Part shown: positions 6,016 to 15,457 of the stretch, in pieces
Layout of the letters: every line of letters begins with the position of its first letter
Position numbering within the stretch: the stretch's first letter is position 1
Source: a bacterium UBP10_UBA1149
GTDB taxonomy: Bacteria; Desulfobacterota; Binatia; UBA1149
Assembly (NCBI GenBank): GCA_002311335.1
Contig: DBZX01000066.1
Span: 14,955-30,968 of the forward strand
Direction of reading: 5' to 3'
DNA: 16,014 bases
Position numbers and translations under genes: made by a program
The notes under the pieces: generated by a model
Database searches by the model: none
What the model was told of the DNA's origin: nothing
The model's input: the letters and a program-made list of their open reading frames with translations, nothing else

Positions 6016-7410
6016 ATGAAAGGCGACTTCGTCTACGTCGATCTCGAAACCACCGGCACCCGCGCGGCCACCGACCGCGTTACCGAGGTGGCACTCATAC
6101 GCGTGCACGACGGCAAGCAGCTGCGGCGCTGGTCGAGCCTGGTAGACCCCGGCTGCCCGGTCCCGTCGTTCATCACCTGCCTTACGGGCATAAGCGACGA
6201 GATGGTACGAGCGGCGCCGAGTTTCGTTGACCTGGCCGACGACCTGCTCGAAATGCTCGACGGCGCGGTGCTCGTGGCCCACAACGCGCGCTTCGACTAC
6301 GGCTTTCTACGAGCGGAGTTCAAGCGCGCCAACCGCAACTTCCAAGCCCGCACGCTTTGCACGGTTCGCCTGGCGCGCAAGCTGTTTCCCGGCCACCGCA
6401 GCTACGCGCTCAGTGCCCTGCTCGAACGCCACGACCTCAACTGCGCCGCTCGTCACAGGGCCATGGGCGACATCGAGGCGGTGCTTTCTTTTGTCGAGCT
6501 GGCCGAGCGCGAGCTGGGTCGCGACCGGGTCGAGCAGGAAGTCGCCGCCTTGCTCTGCCTGCCAACGCTGCCCGCCGGTCTCGATTCCGACCTGGTGGCT
6601 TCGATTCCCGACAGCCCCGGCGTGTACAGGTTCTACGGCGAGCGGCGATGCCTGCTCTACGTGGGCAAGAGCGTGCGGCTGCGCAGCCGAGTGCTGTCGC
6701 ACTTTTCCTCGCAGAGCGCGACCCTGACCGACGCGAGGCTGGCGCGACAGGTGCGCGACGTAGAGTGGACCGAGACGGCGGGTGAGCTCGGCGCCCTGTT
6801 GCTCGAGGCCCGCACCGTCAAGACTGCGCGCCCGCTCTACAACCGCGCGCTCAAGGGAAGCGCGCGCGCACTGGCCGTCGAACTCGTCGAGGACCGCGAC
6901 GGCTACCTCGGCGCACTTCTCACCGACGACTGGGACCCGGCCGACAGTGAGCGCTACTACGGAATGTTTCGTAGTCGTAAACAGGCCGAGGCCCGCCTGG
7001 ACGAGTTGTGCCTCGAACACGAACTGTGCAGGCGGCGCATGCGCCTGGAGAAGATGGGCCCCGCTTGTTTCGGCCACCGCCTGGGACGCTGCCGTGGTGC
7101 CTGCCTGGGGCAGGAGAGCGCCCAGGGTCACAACGCGCGCGTGCGCGTGGCCATGACGGGCCTGCGCCACAAGGCCTGGCCGTGGAAGGGGCCCATAGGC
7201 ATACGCGAGCACAACCGTGCCGGGCGCGTGAGCGAACTGCACGTCGTTGATCGCTGGCGCCACCTGGCCACGGTGGCCGACGAGGCCCAGTGGTACGACA
7301 ACCCGGTGTTGCCCGACAACAGAAGCCCCGACCGCGACGTATATCGCCTGCTGGTGCAGCAGCTGTTCTCGGGTGCCACCCGGGCAAAAATAGAAATAGT
7401 ACAGCTCTGA
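6016..7410 (+). CDS. DEDDh 3'-5' exonuclease fused to a UvrC/Cho-like GIY-YIG endonuclease with a four-Cys cluster
   Basis: A 464-residue fusion. Residues 1-170 are a DnaQ/epsilon-like DEDDh exonuclease: Asp9 and Glu11 in YVDLETTG, Asp94 in AHNARFDYGF, and His147/Asp152 in HRAMGDIEA. Residues 195-280 are a GIY-YIG domain, with GVYRFY at 202-207, LLYVGKS at 213-219, Arg223 and Glu264 at the expected positions, and a closing PLYNRALKG. After it, Cys338, Cys351, Cys359 and Cys363 (ACFGHRLGRCRGAC) mirror the UvrC cysteines that hold a [4Fe-4S] cluster (C-x12-C-x7-C-x3-C here). There are no UvrC RNase H-like or helix-hairpin-helix domains. It probably incises damaged DNA like Cho and trims the product, but this is inferred. 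ATG 6016 lacks a strong Shine-Dalgarno. Similar fusions are known and often annotated as Pol III epsilon; this is not the replicative subunit. Confidence 0.9.
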   Translation: MKGDFVYVDLETTGTRAATDRVTEVALIRVHDGKQLRRWSSLVDPGCPVPSFITCLTGISDEMVRAAPSFVDLADDLLEMLDGAVLVAHNARFDYGFLRAEFKRANRNFQARTLCTVRLARKLFPGHRSYALSALLERHDLNCAARHRAMGDIEAVLSFVELAERELGRDRVEQEVAALLCLPTLPAGLDSDLVASIPDSPGVYRFYGERRCLLYVGKSVRLRSRVLSHFSSQSATLTDARLARQVRDVEWTETAGELGALLLEARTVKTARPLYNRALKGSARALAVELVEDRDGYLGALLTDDWDPADSERYYGMFRSRKQAEARLDELCLEHELCRRRMRLEKMGPACFGHRLGRCRGACLGQESAQGHNARVRVAMTGLRHKAWPWKGPIGIREHNRAGRVSELHVVDRWRHLATVADEAQWYDNPVLPDNRSPDRDVYRLLVQQLFSGATRAKIEIVQL

Positions 7411-7459
7411 ACACGCGCCGCGCCCAGCGGCAGGCGCTTGCCCTTGAGAGGGCTGTGGG

Positions 7460-9532
7460 TTGCCGCAACTATGGGCCACGGTGCTTATCGATCTCGTACT
7501 CCTGCTGGCCATAGCCTGCGCGGGCCTGTTGGTCGGGCGGCTGCTGGGCCTGCCGGCCATGGTGTCCTGGCTGCTGGCCGGCGTTGTTGCCGGCCCGGCC
7601 GGCCTGGGCCTGCTTGGCTACAGCGACAACCTCGCCCGCCTGGCCGAGCTGGGCGTTGCCCTGCTGCTGTTCGGCGTTGGCGTGGAGTTCTCGCTGGTAG
7701 GTCTTCGCCAACGGCTGGCCCGCTTGCTCGCTACCGGTGGCGCCCAGGTGGTCGTGACGGCCGGGGCCACGACGCTGCTGTTTCACGAAATGGGGCTCAC
7801 CATGCAGACGGCCGTCGTGGCGGGCATGCTCGTGTCGCTGTCGAGCACCGCGGTGGTGTTCCGGCTCTACTCGGTCAGCGGTGAGCTGAGCGCTCCGCAC
7901 GGCCAGGCAGCGGCCGGCGTGCTGCTGTTCCAGGACCTCGCCCTGGTGGCCATGATGATGGTGCTGCCGCTGCTCGGTGGTGCCGCCAACGCTTCGGCGC
8001 TGGAGCTGGCCATGGGGGTCGCACGGGCGGTCGCGGCGGTTGTGTTCCTGCTGGTCGCCGCGCGCGCGTTGTTGCCGCCCTTGCTCGAGCTGGCCGCGCG
8101 GGCGGGTGCCGCGGAGTTGTTTCCGCCACTGGCCTTGCTGGTGGCGCTGGGCACGGCCATGGGCGCGTCGGCGCTGGGCTTGTCGCTGCCCGTGGGTGCT
8201 TTCCTGGCCGGCCTGGCCCTCTCGGGCAGTCCCTACGCCCAGCAGGCGACGGCCGAGTTGCTGCCGCTCAGGGACGCGTTTCTCGCGGTGTTTTTTACGA
8301 GCGTGGGCCTGCTGTTCGCTCCCTCCGAAATCGGCTCCGGGGGCTTGCTGGTGTTGGCGATGCTCGCCGCCGTGTTGCTCAAGGGCGCGGTTTCGGCCGC
8401 AGTGGTGGCCCTGGGTTGGCGTTCTGTTCGCGTGGGCCTGATGGCGGGCGTGGGCCTGGCCCAGGTGGGCGAGTTCTCCTTCGTGCTCGGGCAGGAAGCG
8501 CTGGGCCTGGGCTTGATCGACGACGCGTTCTTCCAGGCTTTTCTCGGCGCGGCCATCCTGAGCATGGCCGTTACGCCTTTTGCCACCCAGGCTGCGCGGC
8601 GGCTGTACGACAGTGATATCAGCGCCCCGGGCGGCGACGCCCGACAGGCCAACGCGCCAGCCGGTGTTCCGGGCGCCGAGCGCGTGTTGCTGCTCGGCTA
8701 CGGGCAGGCGGGACGCGCCATGGCCCGCGTGCTCGACTCCTCGGGCCTGTCGTTCGTGGCCCTTGATCTCGCCGTTGACCGCGTGAACGAGGGCATCGGC
8801 GATGGCCACGATCTGCGTTTCGGCGACGCCTCGCGGCGCGCCACCCTCGAGGCCGCCGGTGGAGCCAACTGCAGGGCGGTGGTCGTAGCGCTGGGCGATC
8901 CCTGGGCCACGCGCGCGGCAGTCAGGTTGCTCCGGCAGATGAACCCCGATGCGCCGATCCTCGCGCGCGCGGGTAACGAGGAAGAAATATCGGTGCTCGA
9001 AAAGCTCGGTGCCGACGAGGTCATAAGCACCGGTTTCGAATCGTCGGTGCACCTGCTCGCTTCCCTGCTCGAGCGCCTGGGTGTGCCGCGTCATGTTGCG
9101 CGGGTGCAGGAGTCGATACTGCGCATGGATGCTTACGGCGTGCTGAGGGGCCACGCGGCCTCGGCGCAGTTGTTGCCCGAGGTGGATAAGCTGCTCAGGG
9201 GGGGCACGCTGGTGACGGCCGAGGTCATGCAGGGCAGCCGCGCTTGCGGCAGCAGCCTGGCCAGGCTCGTGGCGACGATATCCGGCGAGCAGACGGCCGG
9301 CGAGCAAACTCCCGGCGAGCGGACTCCCCCCGAAGAAATGGCAGCGGTTCTTTCGCTGGTGAGGGACGAGCAGCCGCTTTCCAACCCGCCGGTTTCTACC
9401 ATCCTTGAGGCCGGTGACCTGCTTGTGCTCTACGGTCCGCATGCGGGCATAGACGCGGTGCTGCGCCAGCTCGAACCCCCCGCCGCCGACGATCCCCGGA
9501 ACAGGCCCGCCGCCGACGACCCCGAGGGCTGA
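7460..9532 (+). CDS. KefB/KefC-like CPA2 monovalent cation:proton antiporter with RCK (TrkA-N/TrkA-C) domain
   Basis: A 690-residue membrane protein. Residues 8-380 are about a dozen hydrophobic helices of the CPA2 exchanger fold, with SLSSTAVVFRL (126-136), LLFQDLALV with Gln158-Asp159 of the ion pathway, and GLAQVGEFSFVL (332-343). Residues 408-550 are an RCK_N Rossmann domain with LLGYGQAGRAM (411-421) and Asp436 ending strand 2, so it probably binds NAD(H) or another nucleotide. The end (about 565-675) is a TrkA_C-like domain interrupted by a short tandem-repeat insertion, followed by a PAADDP-repeat tail. It likely exports K+ in exchange for H+ under ligand control; glutathione gating as in E. 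coli KefB/C is not demonstrable here. The start is TTG 7460 (GTG 7481 is an in-frame alternative); the longer form matches the family's N-terminal length. Confidence 0.9.
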   Translation: MPQLWATVLIDLVLLLAIACAGLLVGRLLGLPAMVSWLLAGVVAGPAGLGLLGYSDNLARLAELGVALLLFGVGVEFSLVGLRQRLARLLATGGAQVVVTAGATTLLFHEMGLTMQTAVVAGMLVSLSSTAVVFRLYSVSGELSAPHGQAAAGVLLFQDLALVAMMMVLPLLGGAANASALELAMGVARAVAAVVFLLVAARALLPPLLELAARAGAAELFPPLALLVALGTAMGASALGLSLPVGAFLAGLALSGSPYAQQATAELLPLRDAFLAVFFTSVGLLFAPSEIGSGGLLVLAMLAAVLLKGAVSAAVVALGWRSVRVGLMAGVGLAQVGEFSFVLGQEALGLGLIDDAFFQAFLGAAILSMAVTPFATQAARRLYDSDISAPGGDARQANAPAGVPGAERVLLLGYGQAGRAMARVLDSSGLSFVALDLAVDRVNEGIGDGHDLRFGDASRRATLEAAGGANCRAVVVALGDPWATRAAVRLLRQMNPDAPILARAGNEEEISVLEKLGADEVISTGFESSVHLLASLLERLGVPRHVARVQESILRMDAYGVLRGHAASAQLLPEVDKLLRGGTLVTAEVMQGSRACGSSLARLVATISGEQTAGEQTPGERTPPEEMAAVLSLVRDEQPLSNPPVSTILEAGDLLVLYGPHAGIDAVLRQLEPPAADDPRNRPAADDPEG
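9284..9328 (+). repeat. three 15-bp tandem repeats inside the antiporter C-terminal domain
   Basis: Three consecutive 15-bp units begin ggcgag (9284-9298, 9299-9313, 9314-9328) and encode GEQTA, GEQTP and GERTP. Units 2 and 3 differ at two positions. The expansion is in frame and lies in a predicted loop of the RCK_C domain. Confidence 0.88.
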
Positions 9533-9540
9533 CAAGGGGC

Positions 9541-10737
9541 GTGGCTACCTGTTCGGACAAGCTGGAGTTTTCGACAGTAGACTCCCTGCTCGGCATCGAC
9601 GCAGGGCAGTGGAACCAACTGGTCCATGCCGACGATCCCTTTCACGAGTGGGGCTTTCTCGCTTCGTTGGAACTGTCGGGAGTGGTTGGCGCCGGTACGT
9701 CCTGGCAACCCGCCTACCTGCTTGCAGAAAAGGGCGGGCAACTCGTCGGCGCGCTGGCCAGCTGGATCCGCTACGACTCTTACGGCGAGTTCGTGTTCGA
9801 CTGGCACTGGGCCGATGCATACCAGCGCGCGGGCCTGCCCTACTATCCCAAGCTCACCGTGGGCTTACCCTTCACGCCGGTCACCACGCGGCGCTTTCTC
9901 GTTCACCCCGATCACCCGCGGCTCGAAACATCCGCCGGTCTCGTTGAACACTCACTGGCGTTTGCCGTCGAGCAGAAACTATCCGGCGTGCATTTTCTTT
10001 TTGTAACCGAGGAGGAGCAGCAGTTGCTCGCCGAGCACGATTTCATGTCGCGCCTGCAACCCGAGTTCCTGTGGCGCAACTCGGACTACGGTGACTTCGA
10101 TGATTTTACCGGCTCGCTCAGGTCGAAGAAGCGCAAGCAGCTTCTCCACGAGCGACGGCAGGTGGCCGAGGGCGGCCTGGCGATCGAAACGCTGGGTGGC
10201 GATCAGCTCACAGACGCCGACATGGATGCGCTGTGGTCTTTCTACCACGACACCACCGGCCGCAAGTGGGGCGAGCGTTACCTCAACCGCGACACCTTTG
10301 AGAACTGGCGGCAGCGCTGCGCCGAACGCGTGGTCGTGGTGCTCGCCCGCGATGGCGACCGCGCAGTGGCGGGGACGTTTAATTTTTTTCGCGGTTCGGC
10401 GCTGTACGGTCGCTACTGGGGGGCGGTAGAAAACCTGCCGCTGATGCACTTCGAGTGCTGCTACTATCGGCTCATCGACTTTGCCATCGAGCGCGGGCTG
10501 CAGAGCTTTGACGCCGGCGTGCAGGGTGAGCACAAGTTCCTGCGCGGCTTCGAGGCCCGCCCGGTTTGCAGCGCCCACTGGCTGTCGCACCCCCCCGCGC
10601 GCCAGGCCGTGGGCAGCTACCTTGAGCAGGAGAGGGCGCAGGTGCGCCGCGTGGTGGACGGTTATAACCGCGTTTCTCCGCTTAAAACGGTCAGGGCCCG
10701 CGCGGCCGACCGGGCGGGGGTCTTCAAAAAGCCCTGA
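9541..10737 (+). CDS. FemAB-like GNAT-fold N-acyltransferase (DUF482/COG3146 family)
   Basis: A 398-residue protein of the DUF482/COG3146 family, remote kin of FemA/FemX aminoacyltransferases. Visible family marks are FHEWGFLASLE near 34-44 (family consensus H-x-FL-x-ALE-x-S), YYPKLTVGLPFTPV (101-114), the basic SLRSKKRKQLLHERR (192-206), and the C-terminal SFDAGVQGEHKFLRGF (322-337) followed by SAHWL. No signal peptide or membrane segment is seen, so it should be cytosolic. The family is described as a predicted N-acyltransferase or peptidoglycan-type enzyme; no substrate is known to me. It starts at GTG 9541, 8 bp after the antiporter, and ends 25 bp before clpS on the same strand. That places a GNAT-fold transferase directly upstream of the N-degron adaptor and its protease ATPase. 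A role in N-terminal modification of proteins is inferred only. Confidence 0.87.
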   Translation: MATCSDKLEFSTVDSLLGIDAGQWNQLVHADDPFHEWGFLASLELSGVVGAGTSWQPAYLLAEKGGQLVGALASWIRYDSYGEFVFDWHWADAYQRAGLPYYPKLTVGLPFTPVTTRRFLVHPDHPRLETSAGLVEHSLAFAVEQKLSGVHFLFVTEEEQQLLAEHDFMSRLQPEFLWRNSDYGDFDDFTGSLRSKKRKQLLHERRQVAEGGLAIETLGGDQLTDADMDALWSFYHDTTGRKWGERYLNRDTFENWRQRCAERVVVVLARDGDRAVAGTFNFFRGSALYGRYWGAVENLPLMHFECCYYRLIDFAIERGLQSFDAGVQGEHKFLRGFEARPVCSAHWLSHPPARQAVGSYLEQERAQVRRVVDGYNRVSPLKTVRARAADRAGVFKKP

Positions 10738-10762
10738 AAAAGGCGTACTAATCAGCATAGAA

Positions 10763-11193
10763 ATGAATGCTTGGATCCAGTTTGCAGCCGCGTCGGCAGG
10801 GCCGCGCAACACCCGGCGTGCAGCCGACCGTTTGAACGGCCGCGACAGCAGTGGCGAGGCCCAGCTGCTCACCCGTCGGCGGACGGCGGTCAAGCGGCCG
10901 TCGATGTACCGGGTGCTGGTGCTCAACGACGACTACACCCCCATGGAATTCGTGGTCTGGATACTCGAGGCGGTGTTTTACAAGCCCCACGAAGAGGCCG
11001 TGCGACTCATGCTGGACGTGCACAACGATGGCAAGGGTTGCTGCGGTGTCTACGCCCACGACACGGCTCGCACCAAGGCGGCGCAGGTTCACGAGCTGGC
11101 ACAGCGCCACGAGCATCCCCTCGAATGCAGGCTCGAGGTGGCCGAGGGCGAAGATGAAGGAGCCGACGACAGCGGACGGCAGGGTGACGACGC

Positions 11194-11197
<4 letters not shown>
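10763..11197 (+). CDS. clpS: ClpS, N-degron adaptor of ClpAP protease
   Basis: A 144-residue protein. Its core from about residue 47 matches ClpS closely: SMYRVLVLNDDYTPMEFVVW, then RLMLDVHNDGKGCCGVY, then TKAAQVHELAQRHEHPLECRLE. ClpS binds proteins with N-terminal Leu, Phe, Tyr or Trp and hands them to ClpA. The pocket residues corresponding to E. coli Asn34, Asp35 and His66 are present as Asn55, Asp56 and His87. It is longer than E. coli ClpS (106 residues) because of a 46-residue basic, unstructured-looking N-terminal extension and an acidic C-terminal tail. The start ATG 10763 lacks a clear Shine-Dalgarno; an internal ATG at 10904 would remove the extension needed for delivery, so it is less likely. 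Its stop overlaps the clpA start (ATGA), giving coupled translation. Confidence 0.95.
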
Positions 11198-13631
<2,434 letters not shown>

Positions 13632-13650
<19 letters not shown>

Positions 13651-14594
13651 TCGCTGGCGCGACGTATAATCACCACGCGGCCCACGAGCTTGTCGTCCAC
13701 GCCGTCGGCCGCGTCGGACACATCGAGCCGGCTGCCCACGCCCTGCAGCAACTTCACGCGCCCGCCAACACGCACGAATCCCTTGACCCGCAGCGGCGAG
13801 GTTTTGAGCAGCTCGGCCTCGAGCTGTTCGAGGTCGCTGTCATCGGCCACGCTGATGACTTCGCTCGCGAACTGCTCGTGGTCGTGTTCGTCGTGCGCCC
13901 CGCGCTCGGCCGGTGCGCGTCGCTGCTCGCGCGTCTGCTGTTCGTCGCCCAGTTGCGACGGTCGCGGCGTGAAAAGCACTGACGGATCCACCTGGCAGTG
14001 GCTCGCGTGAAGCAGGGGAGCGTCGGGCTCCATGGCCCGCAGCCGGGCTTCGATGGCCGGAAGCGCCGATTCGGGTACGAGGTCTATCTTGTTGAGCAGC
14101 AGCAGGTCGGCCGAGCTCACCTGCTGCTCAAAGGTGCCCTCGAGGTCGCGCTGCTCGTACACCTGCAGGGCGTCGACCACCACCAGGGCGGCGTCGTCAG
14201 CCAGCCAGGAGTTTACGGGCTCGCGCCACAGCTGCACCAGGGTATCGTAGGGCAGGGCGACGCCCGAGGTCTCGATGATGATGCGATCCGGGTCGACGCT
14301 CTCGCGCAGCTCCTGCAAGGTATCGAGCAGTTCGTCGGAGAGCTGGCAGCACACGCAGCCACCCTCCAGCTCAACCGTGGCCTGCCCGCCCTCGCCGATG
14401 AGGGCGGCATCGAGTCCGAGCTCGCCGAATTCGTTGGTGACGATGGCGACCTTCACCCCGTTGGCGATGGCGTCGTCGAGCAGGTGGCGCACGAGCGTGG
14501 TTTTGCCCGACCCGAGAAAGCCCGACACCAGGAGTACCGCGACACCACCACGGCTGTCTGTGGTAGCCGGCGGGGTTTTTCTATCGGCGATCAC
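13632..14594 (-). CDS. CobW/COG0523-family G3E GTPase, putative metallochaperone
   Basis: A 320-residue protein with the standard CobW_N GTPase domain. Walker A is SGFLGSGKTT (24-33), then NEFGELGLD (54-62), the metal-binding GGCVCC with Cys80, Cys82 and Cys83, ETSG (108-111) and the guanine-specifying NKID (168-171). A short Asp/His stretch (HDEHDHE, 234-240) precedes a CobW_C-like domain (about 245-310), as in many COG0523 proteins. These proteins load Zn, Co, Ni or Fe into client enzymes or respond to metal limitation; which metal cannot be told here. It starts at GTG 14594, 6 bp after the cofC stop, so the two probably form one operon. Its last 19 bp overlap the end of clpA in antiparallel orientation, with no terminator seen between them. 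Confidence 0.9.
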
Positions 14595-14600
14595 CCCTGC

Positions 14601-15275
14601 TCACGCCGCCGTGCTGTTGCGCAGGTCACCCGCGAACCAGTGCCTGAGAAGGCGAGTGGTTTGCAGGTCCTGGGCAGCGTCGAGCAGGGTTTCGATGTCT
14701 TCGGGTCGATCGAGGTCCAGCGCAAAACCGGCGAGATCAAGTACGGTGCAGGGTAGCCGTTCCTGTTCGCAGGCGTTCACGTGCGCGGCCAGGCTCTCGC
14801 CCTCGAAGCGCGGTTGCATGACCGTGGGTGGGCTGAGCAGCAGGCCGTTGGTGCCGCCGGGTGACCCCGATCGCACCAGCAGCACCGACCGGCGCGGGGA
14901 ATCGATCTCAAACAGTTCGTCGATTTCACTGGACCGCAGCAGCGGTACGTCGCCGGGAATAGCCAGCAGCCGGGTGGCCCCGCGCTGCTCGAGTTGTTCG
15001 GCGGCCCAGGCCACCGCGCCGTTGAGTCCCAGGGCTCGGCCCTGGGACTGGCGTTCGTCCAGCGCGAGGACGCCCCGCGACCTCGCCCGCTCAAGCAGCA
15101 CGGGGTCGCTGCTCACCACGGCTGGCAGGTCGAGTGCGCGTGAGCCGACCAGCGCCGCCAGCATGTCGTCGAGCATGGCCAGGGCGAGGGCTTCGCGGCG
15201 CGACGGGTCCAGCCGTTGGCCCAGTCTCTGCTTGGCCCCGGTGGTGGATCGCACGGGTATAACGGCGGCGTTCAC
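14601..15275 (-). CDS. cofC: CofC/FbiD-type guanylyltransferase of coenzyme F420 biosynthesis
   Basis: About 224 residues from GTG 15275; a TTG at 15284 would add three residues. The family charges 2-phospho-L-lactate, phosphoenolpyruvate or 3-phosphoglycerate with GTP to make the side-chain donor for F420. Visible marks, numbered from the GTG, are VIPVRSTTGAKQRLG near the N-terminus, ALAMLDDMLAAL (31-42), GLNGAVAWA (83-91), PGDVPLL (107-113), PGGTNGLLLSPP (139-150), FEGESLAAHVNACE (157-170) and LDLDRPED (186-193). These match CofC rather than MobA- or IspD-type nucleotidyltransferases. Substrate preference cannot be decided from sequence by eye. No other F420 gene lies in the window. The gene is divergent from rsmD and leads the minus-strand operon with the CobW-family gene. 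Confidence 0.88.
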   Translation of the reverse strand: MNAAVIPVRSTTGAKQRLGQRLDPSRREALALAMLDDMLAALVGSRALDLPAVVSSDPVLLERARSRGVLALDERQSQGRALGLNGAVAWAAEQLEQRGATRLLAIPGDVPLLRSSEIDELFEIDSPRRSVLLVRSGSPGGTNGLLLSPPTVMQPRFEGESLAAHVNACEQERLPCTVLDLAGFALDLDRPEDIETLLDAAQDLQTTRLLRHWFAGDLRNSTAA

Positions 15276-15284
15276 GGCGCGCAA

Positions 15285-15417
15285 GTTACTTCAGCGCCCC
15301 ACTGGTGTAAAGCAGGGAGGTTGCCGGTGGGGTGGGAGGCGGCGTGGCCGGGCAGCCTCCCGGTCCGGATGCCTCGGGCTGCCTCCCCTTCGCGAGAAAG
15401 GAGAGCGCTGCCCTTTT
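15285..15417. other. divergent intergenic region between cofC and rsmD
   Basis: This non-coding stretch is rich in G/C runs. It holds an inverted repeat ggcagcc (15351-15357) / ggctgcc (15377-15383) with a 19-nt spacer, and a T6 run at 15414-15419 that precedes the rsmD -35. I saw no convincing promoter for cofC on the minus strand and no open gene. Confidence 0.45.
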
Positions 15418-15446
15418 TTGCCCGCCGTGGAGGGCTGCGCTATAAG
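15418..15446 (+). promoter_or_regulatory. sigma70-type promoter of rsmD
   Basis: TTGCCC (15418-15423) and TATAAG (15441-15446) are separated by exactly 17 bp. The -10 matches five of six consensus bases and is AT-rich in GC-rich surroundings. Transcription would begin near 15453, only about 5 nt before the rsmD ATG at 15458, so the transcript would be nearly leaderless. No Shine-Dalgarno is present between the -10 and the ATG. Confidence 0.55.
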
Positions 15447-15457
15447 TCCGTTCGCCG

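Noticed and set aside
7469..9535. A 688-codon open frame on the minus strand opposite the antiporter gene
   Set aside because: The product is Arg/Gln/His-rich low complexity with no domain, while the plus strand encodes a clear CPA2 antiporter with RCK domain. It is an antisense shadow caused by high GC.
15350..15383. Inverted repeat between cofC and rsmD as an operator or terminator
   Set aside because: The arms are only 7 bp with a 19-nt spacer in G/C-rich DNA and no T-tract follows, so chance is a sufficient explanation.
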